A stretch of 64,000 nucleotides of DNA, from positions 1-64,000 of the forward strand of contig SUZK01000006.1 of the NCBI GenBank assembly GCA_015059955.1. The letters are read 5' to 3'. The notes beneath the pieces are model-generated. The model made no database searches. It was given only the letters and a program-made list of their open reading frames with translations, and had not been told where the DNA came from. Origin of the DNA: Rikenellaceae bacterium. Its GTDB lineage: Bacteria; Bacteroidota; Bacteroidia; Bacteroidales; Rikenellaceae. The position numbers and the translations under genes were made by a program. This document shows, piece by piece, positions 9,695 to 19,119 of the stretch (its first letter is position 1; each line of letters begins with the position of its first letter).

Positions 9695-10273
9695 TTATTC
9701 ACCTTCGGTCGTCACGGTAACCTCCTCAATAGTGATATCCCAGTCGAAGAGGTCGGAGGCGCAGTCGCGCTGGAACTGCGACATGGTGGATGTGGCCACC
9801 GTATCGGCAAGGATGGCGTTGAAGAAGTCGGCGACAGAGGTGTAGTAGCTATCTACCTTATTAGCAAGGCAGCGGTAGAACTCGCGCTGTGCTCGATTGT
9901 TGAGCCCTGGAGGCAAGACACCCTCAGCCACAAGCTCAGGATATGGGTAGATGTTGCGCATGTTGTGGGCATCGGCACGCAACTCCTCGACGATGGTCGA
10001 GACTACGTAGACCTGTATGGTATCGCCCTTGCCTGGCATCTCCACAAAGGTTGTATATACGGGATAGTCCACCTCGATGGCATCGACTACGTCGTATGAG
10101 AAGTCGTCGAACTCCTCGTCAGCAAGGTTATCCAAATATGCCATCTCGCGATAGGCATCGAGCTCGCCACGTAGCTCGGCGCGCTCCTTCTCGCTCCACT
10201 TATCCCGCTCCTTCGAGCACCCTACACCCATGCACACAGCCAGGGTGAGCACAAACATTGATACTTTTCTCAT
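9695..10273 (-). CDS. Hypothetical lipoprotein
   Basis: 192 aa, MRKVSMFVLTLAVCMGVGCSKE lipobox. Confidence 0.65.
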   Translation of the reverse strand: MRKVSMFVLTLAVCMGVGCSKERDKWSEKERAELRGELDAYREMAYLDNLADEEFDDFSYDVVDAIEVDYPVYTTFVEMPGKGDTIQVYVVSTIVEELRADAHNMRNIYPYPELVAEGVLPPGLNNRAQREFYRCLANKVDSYYTSVADFFNAILADTVATSTMSQFQRDCASDLFDWDITIEEVTVTTEGE

Positions 10274-10322
10274 CGTTATAGAATTTATGGTTTACCATAT
10301 CTTGTGCAACTCCCGTGCCACG

Positions 10323-10979
10323 CTACCCCTTCGGCTTCGAGGCGTTGTCGAAGAGCGATGTTATGTATACGGTAAATACGGGGAACATCGCCATACCCAC
10401 AATGGGAAGCGCTACACATATACACTTGCCGAGAGCCGTTACGGGCGTTATCGACGAGCCTACGGTGGTCACATTCATGCACGCCCACCACAGAGCATCA
10501 CCGAAGCCACCAACGGCGCTATTTACGGGTGCCTCGTACTCATAGAAGAAGAGCGCTGCGAAGTAGGTACCAACAACTACGGTGGCGATATATGCCCATA
10601 GCAGACGTGTTGCGCGCCTCGCAATAAGCCAGCGCAGGGTGATGTATAGCGCCATGACGGCTCGAAGTAGCACCACCCCACTGAGAGCCATAGTAAGCGT
10701 ATGGTTGGGGATGATACCCATGGCGTTGAATATCGCATGGTATGGCACCGATAATAGGAGCATCATCGAGTTATGAAGCATAAACTTCAGGCGGTCGGCA
10801 CTCGCCCACATAAGCATAAAGAAGTCGGTGAGGAAGATGATGCATACGCCGAGCATCGCCCACGAGTATAGTGCCGAGAACTCTGCGAACTGGCGCGAAT
10901 AGAGCACCTCGACCGAGAGTGAGGCGAGGAGTAGGATGCTTGCAACGAGCGTAAGGATATTTATCGTTCGCAACCACAT
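10323..10979 (-). CDS. Six-TM ion channel (voltage-gated-like K+ channel family) with non-canonical filter TTVGSS
   Basis: Start taken at MWLRTINILTL; pore segment ALWWACMNVTTVGSSITPVTALGK. Confidence 0.7.
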   Translation of the reverse strand: MWLRTINILTLVASILLLASLSVEVLYSRQFAEFSALYSWAMLGVCIIFLTDFFMLMWASADRLKFMLHNSMMLLLSVPYHAIFNAMGIIPNHTLTMALSGVVLLRAVMALYITLRWLIARRATRLLWAYIATVVVGTYFAALFFYEYEAPVNSAVGGFGDALWWACMNVTTVGSSITPVTALGKCICVALPIVGMAMFPVFTVYITSLFDNASKPKG

Positions 10980-11069
10980 AATCAATGCAAAAAAATTGCA
11001 ACATTCGTGCCTAAAAAAAGACGAAAAAATAGGGGGGGGGTAATTTTTGGTTATATAAAATATAATAGG

Positions 11070-11077
11070 TATATTTG
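11070..11077 (+). promoter_or_regulatory. Putative -7 element TATATTTG with TTTG -33 at 11046-11049
   Basis: TTTG-N20-TATATTTG, 56 bp before the ATG of the 11133 gene. Confidence 0.6.
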
Positions 11078-11132
11078 CGCCCGAATATATCAATATAGGA
11101 ATAAAACAACTAAACATTACTAACTATACACT

Positions 11133-12647
11133 ATGAAGCGATTATTTACTATTATGTTCGCTCTTGCTGGCCTATTTGCGTTTGTGGGCTGCGAGAGTGA
11201 GGAGGGTGTCGGCGGTGGCCTTACTATCACCTCCCCTACGGAGGTAACCATCGGCAAGTATGCCACTGAATTTATGATTGAGTATACTGCGGAGAATGAG
11301 GCTGAGGTTACCCTTTCGTCGGAGTGGCTACGTGTTAGTAAGCACAACACTGGCATTGTAGACGGTGCTACTAAGGGTAAGATTACCGTTCAGGTCGAGG
11401 ACAACGAGACAGGCGGCACTCGTATGGCGGCTGTGACTCTTAGCGTTGGCACCCAGCGCACTACCGTTGTTGTCAATCAGCTTGGCGTAGCAGAGGAGGC
11501 TACAATCACCATCACCTCAGGCGACACTATTGATGTTAAGCGTGCAGGCAGCAAGGCGGTTATCGAGTACACCCTCGTGGGCAAGAACCCCGTTGACTAT
11601 GTCTACGTAAAGAGCGATGCCGACTGGATTTACTCTATGGACACCATGGATGATGGCAAGATTGAGCTTGGCGTTGCCACAAACACCACTGGCAAGACAC
11701 GCGAGACTGTCGTGACCATCGGCTACGGCACAGCAACAGCAACAACCACACTGCGTCAGGCGGGTGATGGCGAGATGGTATTTGAGGCACCTATCCTCTA
11801 TGGTGAGTATCTTGGCGACGCGCTAACACCTGGCGTGGGCAACTACTGGTTCTTCATCACCGACCGCGGCTTCAGCAGCGAGGGTAGCTCACTACCTAAC
11901 GCTACGTACTACCGCATCGACGCATACGGCCCTATATCTACCGACGTGGACTACATCAAGATTCCTAAGGGCACATATACCTACGACACTGAGAACACTT
12001 ATGCCGAGTGGACATTCACAGCAGAGTATAGCGGCTTCTGGGTGACAGACAAGGATGGCCGTCGTGGCGACATCGCCCCATTTGAAGAGGGCACGCTCGT
12101 TGTTGAGGATGGCAAGATAACTCTTACGGTAAAGGTTAATGGCGAGACTCACACTGCCATATATGAGGGCAATGCAACACTCTCAGATAGCCGTGGCGAA
12201 GTAACGGTATACTCTACCCTCGATGGCGACTATGAGGCAGACCTCTCTGATCACTACATGATATATGCTTGCGAGGGCGACTACTATGATTTTGGCTACT
12301 ACAACTGGATGTTCATCATCGCTCCTAACTCAGGTGTTGGCGACTGCTTCCAGCTCGATATCATCACAGGCTATAACGATAAGGAGAGTGGTTTCTGTGG
12401 CGACTACACCGCATCAGACTACTTGGCTACATGGTCATTCATCCCTGGCTGGACAAATATGAGTCAGCTGCTATGTAGTTGGTACTTTACCGTAGATCAA
12501 AACGAGTTGGCGCCATTCCGCAAGGGTAATATGTCTGTAAAGGATAATGGCGATGGCACAGTAACCGTTGACATCGAGGCTTACGACGACCTACGTAACA
12601 AGATTACAGGTACCTGGACAGGCGTTCCAGAGGAGTATCAGAATTAG
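11133..12647 (+). CDS. BACON-domain lipoprotein
   Basis: Lipobox FVGCES; two BACON-like repeats (AEVTLSSEWLRVSKHN...TVQVEDNETGGTRMAAVTLSVGTQRTTVVVNQLG); tandem downstream modules. Confidence 0.78.
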   Translation: MKRLFTIMFALAGLFAFVGCESEEGVGGGLTITSPTEVTIGKYATEFMIEYTAENEAEVTLSSEWLRVSKHNTGIVDGATKGKITVQVEDNETGGTRMAAVTLSVGTQRTTVVVNQLGVAEEATITITSGDTIDVKRAGSKAVIEYTLVGKNPVDYVYVKSDADWIYSMDTMDDGKIELGVATNTTGKTRETVVTIGYGTATATTTLRQAGDGEMVFEAPILYGEYLGDALTPGVGNYWFFITDRGFSSEGSSLPNATYYRIDAYGPISTDVDYIKIPKGTYTYDTENTYAEWTFTAEYSGFWVTDKDGRRGDIAPFEEGTLVVEDGKITLTVKVNGETHTAIYEGNATLSDSRGEVTVYSTLDGDYEADLSDHYMIYACEGDYYDFGYYNWMFIIAPNSGVGDCFQLDIITGYNDKESGFCGDYTASDYLATWSFIPGWTNMSQLLCSWYFTVDQNELAPFRKGNMSVKDNGDGTVTVDIEAYDDLRNKITGTWTGVPEEYQN

Positions 12648-12703
12648 AGTAGCGGAAAATCGGGACAATAAAAATGACAATAACATTTTTAACAACTATA
12701 ACT

Positions 12704-14575
12704 ATGACACTTAAAAGATTTTTTAGTGCGCTTGCAGCTGTTGCACTTGTAACATTTGTTGCCTGCGAAAAGAACCCTGATGAGGGTAAAGGCGGCCAAG
12801 CAAGTTTCAAACTTGACACCACCGAACTTAGCGTATCGGCAGATGGTGGCGCTCAGGAGGTTAAGTACACCATTGAGAACCACGCTGCTGGCGCAGTAGT
12901 ACTCACAAACTGCGCCGAGAACTGGATTACAAACCTCAGCACAGCCACCTTCGGCTCTATTACGTTTAACGTAGTCCCTAACTATCAGCAGGAGGCACGC
13001 GAGGCAAAGATTACAGTGACCTACACTGGCGTTGAGGAGAAATACGAGATTGTTGTTAAGCAGGAGGCTTCAACACGCCCACCATTCGAGTTTGAAGTGG
13101 CTATCAATGATCCTACTCTTATCTCATTGAATATCACTCCCGCCGACCTTGCGACAGCCTATATCTGCCGCATCTACACCGAGGAGCACATCAAGGCATT
13201 TGAGCTTGAGGATGATCAGGCACTCATAGCATACGACCTTCAGACTATCGCCAATGAGGCTTACACCTTAGGTCAGACCACCTTGAACTATCTGCAAAAC
13301 ATCTCTCACAAGGGTAAGGCCTTTGATGTTATTTTCGATAAGCTCGTTCCCGACACCAACTACGTTGTATACACCTACCATATCAACCTCGATAATGGCC
13401 AGGCTTCGACAGGCGATGTATATCGTGAGATAATCCGCACCGACACACCATCAAAGGTGGACGACGCATTGGAGATGAAACTTGAGGTTGAGGGCGCAAA
13501 AGTTAAGCAGATTATCACAACCAAGGACGAGGACACATACTTCTACGCCGAGCATTGGAGCGTAGATGATTTCCGCACCTATTTTGGCGCAGATGCTGAC
13601 CCAGAGCAGATTTTTGTATCTCGTTGGAACGAGCAGACATCTGTATGGCTCAACATGGGCTACTACCCAAGTCAGATTATTGAGCAGTGGTGCAAGCAGG
13701 GTTCACAGACTATCATCTGCGACGACCTAAAGGCTGATACCGAGTACTACTTCTATGCCTTTGCGATCAACGCCGACACAGCATTTGCAGGCTCGGACAT
13801 AGTTCTTGAGAAAGTTTCAACCAACAGCGTTGAGCAGTCTGGTATGACTATCAACATTGAGGTTAAGGATATCTACGCTACTACTGCCAACGTATACTGG
13901 ACAGCAAGCGACCCTAATGGTAGATTTGCACGTTCGTATTTCACCAAGGCGGAGTACGACTCTTGGGGTTCAACCGATGAGCAGCGTTTTGCATATATCA
14001 ACGCCAACTACTCTCTCTACACCGCCACAGGCTATACCGATATGAACCTCTCGAACCTAATACCTAACACGACATATGTAGCATTTGCATATGGCTTGGA
14101 TGGCGAGACTCCTAACACCAAAATTTTCACTAAGGAGTTCACAACCAAGGATAACGTAGCTGGTACTTCTAATATTCAGGTAACACTCGGTACGCATTTC
14201 AACCTCGACGAGGCTGCCGAGGCTGACCCTGAGCATTGGAGCTCATATGCTGGCAAGGATGACTATGCACTTGTACCCGTAACAATCTCTGGAGTACAGC
14301 CTACCGACGAGATTTTCTGGACACTCACCACATTGCCACTTGACTACTACAACTACGAGGATGAGTGGATTCGCGACCTCACGTCTAACGACTTCTGTCG
14401 CCAGACCGTACACTCTAACACCTACTTCCAGATTCCTTATGAGCAGGAGTACAACCTCATTGCAGTAGCAAAGGATGCTAACGGCAACATCGGTAAGTTG
14501 TTCAAGATGGAGATTTACCTCTACAAGAGCGACGCTGCCGACATCGCGACATACAAATATGTCGAGGAGAAGTAG
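12704..14575 (+). CDS. BACON/Fn3-like lipoprotein
   Basis: Start taken at MTLKRFFSALAAVALVTFVACEK; BACON-like ENWITNLSTATFGSITFNVVPNYQQEAREAKITVTYTG; Fn3-like 'PNTTYVAFAYGLDG'. Confidence 0.75.
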   Translation: MTLKRFFSALAAVALVTFVACEKNPDEGKGGQASFKLDTTELSVSADGGAQEVKYTIENHAAGAVVLTNCAENWITNLSTATFGSITFNVVPNYQQEAREAKITVTYTGVEEKYEIVVKQEASTRPPFEFEVAINDPTLISLNITPADLATAYICRIYTEEHIKAFELEDDQALIAYDLQTIANEAYTLGQTTLNYLQNISHKGKAFDVIFDKLVPDTNYVVYTYHINLDNGQASTGDVYREIIRTDTPSKVDDALEMKLEVEGAKVKQIITTKDEDTYFYAEHWSVDDFRTYFGADADPEQIFVSRWNEQTSVWLNMGYYPSQIIEQWCKQGSQTIICDDLKADTEYYFYAFAINADTAFAGSDIVLEKVSTNSVEQSGMTINIEVKDIYATTANVYWTASDPNGRFARSYFTKAEYDSWGSTDEQRFAYINANYSLYTATGYTDMNLSNLIPNTTYVAFAYGLDGETPNTKIFTKEFTTKDNVAGTSNIQVTLGTHFNLDEAAEADPEHWSSYAGKDDYALVPVTISGVQPTDEIFWTLTTLPLDYYNYEDEWIRDLTSNDFCRQTVHSNTYFQIPYEQEYNLIAVAKDANGNIGKLFKMEIYLYKSDAADIATYKYVEEK

Positions 14576-14599
14576 TCGACGGTCATACATATATTATAT

Positions 14600-14640
14600 A
14601 ATAGGAGTGTCTAACGCTGGTTGGACACTCTTTTTTATCA
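14600..14640 (+). terminator. Rho-independent terminator
   Basis: ggagtgtctaacgctggttggacactctttttt hairpin plus T tract. Confidence 0.7.
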
Positions 14641-14709
14641 ATGAGCAATTATAAGAACCATCCATCTTTAATCTTTAATCCTAACTTTTGTTCGTTAATC
14701 TTTTTTTAC

Positions 14710-14717
14710 TATCTTTG
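14710..14717 (+). promoter_or_regulatory. Putative -7 element TATCTTTG, -33 TTTTG at 14686-14690
   Basis: 19-nt spacer, 35 bp before the 14753 ATG. Confidence 0.7.
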
Positions 14718-14752
14718 CGCCAGTTAGGAAAATACAAACATTAAACAATACT

Positions 14753-16069
14753 ATGAGAAGACTATTTTCTATTTTGGCAATTAGCCTTGTAGCTCTATTC
14801 GTGTCGTGCGATAAGGAGCAGCAGGCTGTACAGCACCTATTCGTCACAGACACTGTTCTTGAGGTTGACGCCAAGGGTGAGACAGTAACCGTATCGTACA
14901 ACCTTGTATCACCCGTCGAGGGCGAAATCATTAAAACAAATGTTGTAAGCGGCGAGGATATGCTCGGCAACATCACTCAGCCAGCAACAGGCATTATCCG
15001 CATCGAGGTTAAGGCAAACACCGGCGACAAGCGAGAGGCAATCGTCGAGATTAGCTACATCAACGAGACCACATCAATCATCATCGAGCAGGCTGCAGGT
15101 AATGGTGGTAACGGTGGTGGCAACAACGATGGCGAGGAGATGACATTCAAGGCGTTGTGTCTCGATGGCTACTACTACGGCCAGAAGTATGGCGAGGGCG
15201 CTGACCGCTACGCCTTCTTCCTCTCGGATCAGGGTCTTAACAACGCAGGCCAGGCATACACCAACGGCACATACTACTATATCGACGCCTTTGCACCTGT
15301 GACTGGCAATGCTACCCTACCCAACGGCATCTATCACTTCGACAGCAAGAACACTGGTGCGCCAAACACAATAAACAGCGAGAACAGCCAGCTTATCCTC
15401 ACTGGCGAGAGTGTTGAGGATACTCAGATTAAGTACCTCGACAATGCTACCATGATGGTATCGGACAACAAGATAGTACTTGAGGTAGTTATCGACGGCC
15501 AGACACACAAGGTGACATACACTGGTGGTCTTGAGCTTGAGGATGCCACTGAGGAGAATGGCGGTGGCGGCAACGACGACCCAACAGGTGGTCAGGAGAA
15601 GGATGCACAGAGCACCCTCACAGGTGACCGTAACGTGACCTTCGATGGCGAGCACCGTGTGAAGTGGGTATACGAGGGCGACTACTGGCAGACAGGCTAC
15701 TCGAACTACACTATCATGATGATGAACAAGGCTAACGGCTACGTCTTCGGCGACACCTTACAGCTCGACATCATCACCGACAACACATCGAAGGATGGCG
15801 ACTTCTACGGCACATACAAGTGTTCGTACACCCCAGGTAAGAATGTGATGATGGCGGGCTTCACCAACGACTACGCCCAGGCCGTAGGCACATGGCTCTT
15901 CGACTATCTCAATGGTGGCGCATCGTACAATGGCTACGCCATGATTATCGACGGCGAGCTTACAATTAGCGACGCTGGCAACGGCAACTCTACAATCATT
16001 CTTAACGCCACAGACTGCCTCGGCAACAAGATTACCTGCAACTGGACAGGCATAATCGAGGAGGACTAA
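14753..16069 (+). CDS. BACON-like lipoprotein with two copies of a recurring module
   Basis: Lipobox FVSCDK; paralogous to the 11133 and 20624 products in the YYG..YAFFLSDQG...NGTYYYIDAF...LPNGIYHFD region. Confidence 0.75.
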   Translation: MRRLFSILAISLVALFVSCDKEQQAVQHLFVTDTVLEVDAKGETVTVSYNLVSPVEGEIIKTNVVSGEDMLGNITQPATGIIRIEVKANTGDKREAIVEISYINETTSIIIEQAAGNGGNGGGNNDGEEMTFKALCLDGYYYGQKYGEGADRYAFFLSDQGLNNAGQAYTNGTYYYIDAFAPVTGNATLPNGIYHFDSKNTGAPNTINSENSQLILTGESVEDTQIKYLDNATMMVSDNKIVLEVVIDGQTHKVTYTGGLELEDATEENGGGGNDDPTGGQEKDAQSTLTGDRNVTFDGEHRVKWVYEGDYWQTGYSNYTIMMMNKANGYVFGDTLQLDIITDNTSKDGDFYGTYKCSYTPGKNVMMAGFTNDYAQAVGTWLFDYLNGGASYNGYAMIIDGELTISDAGNGNSTIILNATDCLGNKITCNWTGIIEED

Positions 16070-16117
16070 CGAGAGTGCAGAGTACAGAGTACAGAGTACA
16101 GAGTACAGATGAAAGAT

Positions 16118-16147
16118 GGGCGTTGTTGCAGAACAGCGCCCTCTTTT
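16118..16147 (+). terminator. Rho-independent terminator
   Basis: GGGCGTTGTTgcagAACAGCGCCC hairpin then TCTTTTT. Confidence 0.75.
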
Positions 16148-16289
16148 TCCAAATAAGAGATTAGCAGTGAGCGCATAACAATATTCACGAGCGTAGTTAA
16201 TCCACCCTCGACATTAGCCCTGCGGCCTGCGGTTGATAAGATTTTTTAAAAAAAGTATCGAAAAAATTTGCAGATACAAAAAATCTACC

Positions 16290-16297
16290 TATCTTTG
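16290..16297 (+). promoter_or_regulatory. Putative -7 element TATCTTTG for the tRNA gene, -33 TTTG at 16267-16270
   Basis: 19-nt spacer; 20 bp upstream of the tRNA. Confidence 0.65.
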
Positions 16298-16316
16298 CAC
16301 TCGCTTTTGAAGCAAT

Positions 16317-16390
16317 GGCGAGATAGCTCAGCTGGTTAGAGCGCATGATTCATAATCATGAGGTCGAGAGTTCAAGTCTCTCTCTCGCTA
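16317..16390 (+). tRNA. tRNA-Met (anticodon CAT; elongator Met or Ile2-lysidine not resolved)
   Basis: Cloverleaf read by eye: GGCGAGA/TCTCGCT acceptor, GCTC/GAGC D-stem, CATGA-TTCATAA-TCATG anticodon arm, GAGAG-TTCAAGT-CTCTC T arm. Confidence 0.93.
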
Positions 16391-16399
16391 CAAAAAAGT

Positions 16400-16429
16400 A
16401 GGAGTGGCTGAAAACCACTCCTACTTTTT
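16400..16429 (+). terminator. Terminator after the tRNA
   Basis: AGGAGTGGctgaaaaCCACTCCT + acttttttg. Confidence 0.7.
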
Positions 16430-16541
16430 TGTAGCAGAGAGAGACTGCGTGTTACCCTCCCCCTAAATCCCCCTCCTGTGAGGGGGACTTATTCGGGCTC
16501 AGTCGTAAATCTTACTATCTCCCAATTGGGCGAATGTTAAC

Positions 16542-16572
16542 AGGAGTGGTTTTCAGCCACTCCTTTTTTTTG
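16542..16572 (+). terminator. Second terminator hairpin, loop-inverted copy of the first
   Basis: AGGAGTGGttttcagCCACTCCT + ttttttttg. Confidence 0.65.
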
Positions 16573-16696
16573 TAGCAGAGAGAAGCTACATGTGTTACCA
16601 TCCTACAAATCAGCGTACTACACACATCATACGGTTAATCAATTTAGCTATGCGAAAAATTTCGTCGATTTACTTGCCCGATTGATAAAAAATTAT

Positions 16697-16704
16697 TACC
16701 TTTG
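16697..16704 (+). promoter_or_regulatory. Putative -7 element TACCTTTG upstream of serC
   Basis: TTG-N20-TACCTTTG. Confidence 0.55.
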
Positions 16705-16800
16705 TGTGTCTTGCAGTGTACATATACCGCAAGAGGCAAACAATGTGCATGATTAATTAGTAACATATTTTTTACCAAACACTTAAAACACTTAAAACTT

Positions 16801-17880
16801 ATGAAACACAATTTCAACGCAGGACCATGCGTACTTCCACGTCAGGCTGTTGAGGCTGCTATCGAGGCTATCCGCGACTTCGACAACACCGGTATCGGTA
16901 TCCTTGAGATTTCACACCGTACTCCAGGTTGGGAGCGCGTTATGGCAGAGGTTGAGCAGCTTTGGCGTGACCTTTTGAACATCCCTGAGGATTATGCTGT
17001 ATTCTTCCTCGGTGGTGGTGCATCTACTCAGTTCTTTGAGGTTCCAGCTAACCTTCTTAAGACTAAGGCTGCTTACTTGCAGACTGGCGTCTGGGCTAAG
17101 AAGGCTGTTAAGGAGGCTAAGTTCTACGGCGAGGTTGAGGTTGTCGCTTCTTCAGAGGACAAGACCTACAGCTACATCCCAAAGAACTACACTATCCCAA
17201 CTGATGCTGACTACTTCCACATCACTACTAACAACACTATCTACGGTACAGAGATCCACGAGGATATCGACTCTCCTGTAACTCTTGTTGCTGATATGTC
17301 ATCAGACATCATGTCTCGTCCAGTTGATATCAAGAAGTATGGTATGATCTATGGTGGTGCTCAGAAGAACGTAGGCCCTGCTGGTGTTACTTTCGTAATC
17401 ATCCGCAAGGACCTTCTCGGCCAGTCAGGTCGTAAGCTCCAGACTATGGTTGACTACTCTACTCACTACCCAGAGGAGGCTCGCAACCACTCAATGTTCA
17501 ACACACCTCCAGTATTCCCTATCTTCGTAATGTACCAGACATTGAAGTGGGTTAAGGAGCTTGGTGGCGTTGAGGTTATGTACAAGATGAACAAGGAGAA
17601 GGCAGAGTTGCTCTACAACGAGATCGACCGCAACTCTATGTTCGTTGGTACAGCTGCTAAGGAGGACCGCTCACTCATGAACGTTTGCTTCGTAATGGCT
17701 CCAGGTAAGGAGGAGTTTGAGAAGGAGTTCATGGAGTTCGCTAAGGAGCGTGGCATGGTAGGTATCAAGGGTCACCGTTCAGTAGGTGGTTTCCGTGCTT
17801 CTATCTACAATGCTTGTCCAAAGGAGTCTGTTGAGGCTTTGGTAGCTTGCATGAAGGAGTTCGAGGAGCTTCACAAGTAA
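16801..17880 (+). CDS. serC: Phosphoserine aminotransferase
   Basis: [52 protein letters not shown]. Confidence 0.96.
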   Translation: MKHNFNAGPCVLPRQAVEAAIEAIRDFDNTGIGILEISHRTPGWERVMAEVEQLWRDLLNIPEDYAVFFLGGGASTQFFEVPANLLKTKAAYLQTGVWAKKAVKEAKFYGEVEVVASSEDKTYSYIPKNYTIPTDADYFHITTNNTIYGTEIHEDIDSPVTLVADMSSDIMSRPVDIKKYGMIYGGAQKNVGPAGVTFVIIRKDLLGQSGRKLQTMVDYSTHYPEEARNHSMFNTPPVFPIFVMYQTLKWVKELGGVEVMYKMNKEKAELLYNEIDRNSMFVGTAAKEDRSLMNVCFVMAPGKEEFEKEFMEFAKERGMVGIKGHRSVGGFRASIYNACPKESVEALVACMKEFEELHK

Positions 17881-17974
17881 TACGCCAATACATTAATTAA
17901 ATATGGTAGCCGTTGGGGTAAAATCCCGATGGCTACCTTAATAACTAAAAATCTAAAACATATAAAGACCTATT

Positions 17975-18898
17975 ATGAAGGTACTTATCGCAACCGAGAA
18001 GCCCTTTGCTAAGACTGCTGTTGAGGGTATCGAGTCAATTTTGAAGGAGGCTAACTATGAGGTAGTACGCCTCGAGAAGTATACTGACAAGACTGAGTTG
18101 TTGGCAGCTGTTGCTGACGTTGACGCTCTTATCATCCGCAGTGACAAGGTTACTTCGGAGGTTCTCGACGCTGCTAAGCAGCTCAAGATCGTCGTTCGTG
18201 CAGGTGCTGGCTTCGACAACGTAGACTGCGCTGCTGCTAAGGCTAAGGGTGTTGTTGTTATGAACACTCCAGGTCAGAACTCTAATGCTGTTGCTGAGCT
18301 CGCTCTCGGTATGATGGTGTTCATGGCTCGTAACCAGTTCACCCCAGGTACAGGTTCTGAGCTTCAGGGCAAGACCCTCGCTATCCACGCTTACGGTAAC
18401 GTAGGTCGCTTGGTAGGCTTGAAGGGTAAGGCTCTCGGCATGAACGTTGTTGCTTACGACCCATTCATCACCGACGACGCTGTATTCGAGCGTGACGGCG
18501 TGAAGAAGATGAACTCTATCGCAGAGCTCTACGCTGCTGCTGACTACCTCTCATTGCATATTCCTGCAACTGCTGAGACTAAGGGTTCTATCGGCTACGA
18601 CCTCGCTATGTCTATGCCTAAGGGCGCTACCCTCGTAAACACTGCACGTAAGGAGGTTATCAACGAGGAGGGTCTTATGAAGGCTATGGAGGAGCGTGAG
18701 GATCTCAAGTATATCACCGACATTGCTCCAGATACTAAGGATGTATTCGCTGAGAAGTTCGGCAAGCGCTACTTCGGCACTCCTAAGAAGCAGGGTGCTG
18801 AGACCGCAGAGGCTAACGTAAACGCTGGTCTTGCTGCTGCTCGTCAGATTGTTGACTACTTTGTTAACGGTAACGTTCGCTTCCAGGTTAATAAATAA
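17975..18898 (+). CDS. serA: D-3-phosphoglycerate dehydrogenase-type 2-hydroxyacid dehydrogenase
   Basis: VVRAGAGFDNVDCAAAKAKGVVVMNTPGQNSNAVAELALGMM; NAD-binding AYGNVGRLV; SerC neighbour. Confidence 0.92.
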   Translation: MKVLIATEKPFAKTAVEGIESILKEANYEVVRLEKYTDKTELLAAVADVDALIIRSDKVTSEVLDAAKQLKIVVRAGAGFDNVDCAAAKAKGVVVMNTPGQNSNAVAELALGMMVFMARNQFTPGTGSELQGKTLAIHAYGNVGRLVGLKGKALGMNVVAYDPFITDDAVFERDGVKKMNSIAELYAAADYLSLHIPATAETKGSIGYDLAMSMPKGATLVNTARKEVINEEGLMKAMEEREDLKYITDIAPDTKDVFAEKFGKRYFGTPKKQGAETAEANVNAGLAAARQIVDYFVNGNVRFQVNK

Positions 18899-18928
18899 TC
18901 TTGTTTGATATTTCGGGGCTTGCCGTGG

Positions 18929-18970
18929 CTGAAAATTGCTCATTTACCTCGAGTAAACGCTGCATTTTCA
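18929..18970 (-). repeat. Isolated copy of the GTTTAC-loop-GTAAATGAGCA hairpin core in reverse orientation
   Basis: Reverse complement reads TGAAAATGCAGCGTTTACTCGAGGTAAATGAGCAATTTTCAGC, matching cores at 4949, 39428 and 56506. Confidence 0.65.
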
Positions 18971-19119
18971 TTCGTCGAGCAATCTCCAAACTATCTAAAC
19001 AATATTACTTATTAAATACATCATAAAGATATCAGACGAGTGCTGATACGACTTAGGGTGTCAATGAAATAGTTGGCACCCTTACATAGAAAATTAACAA
19101 GCTAAAACTACAAACTAAT

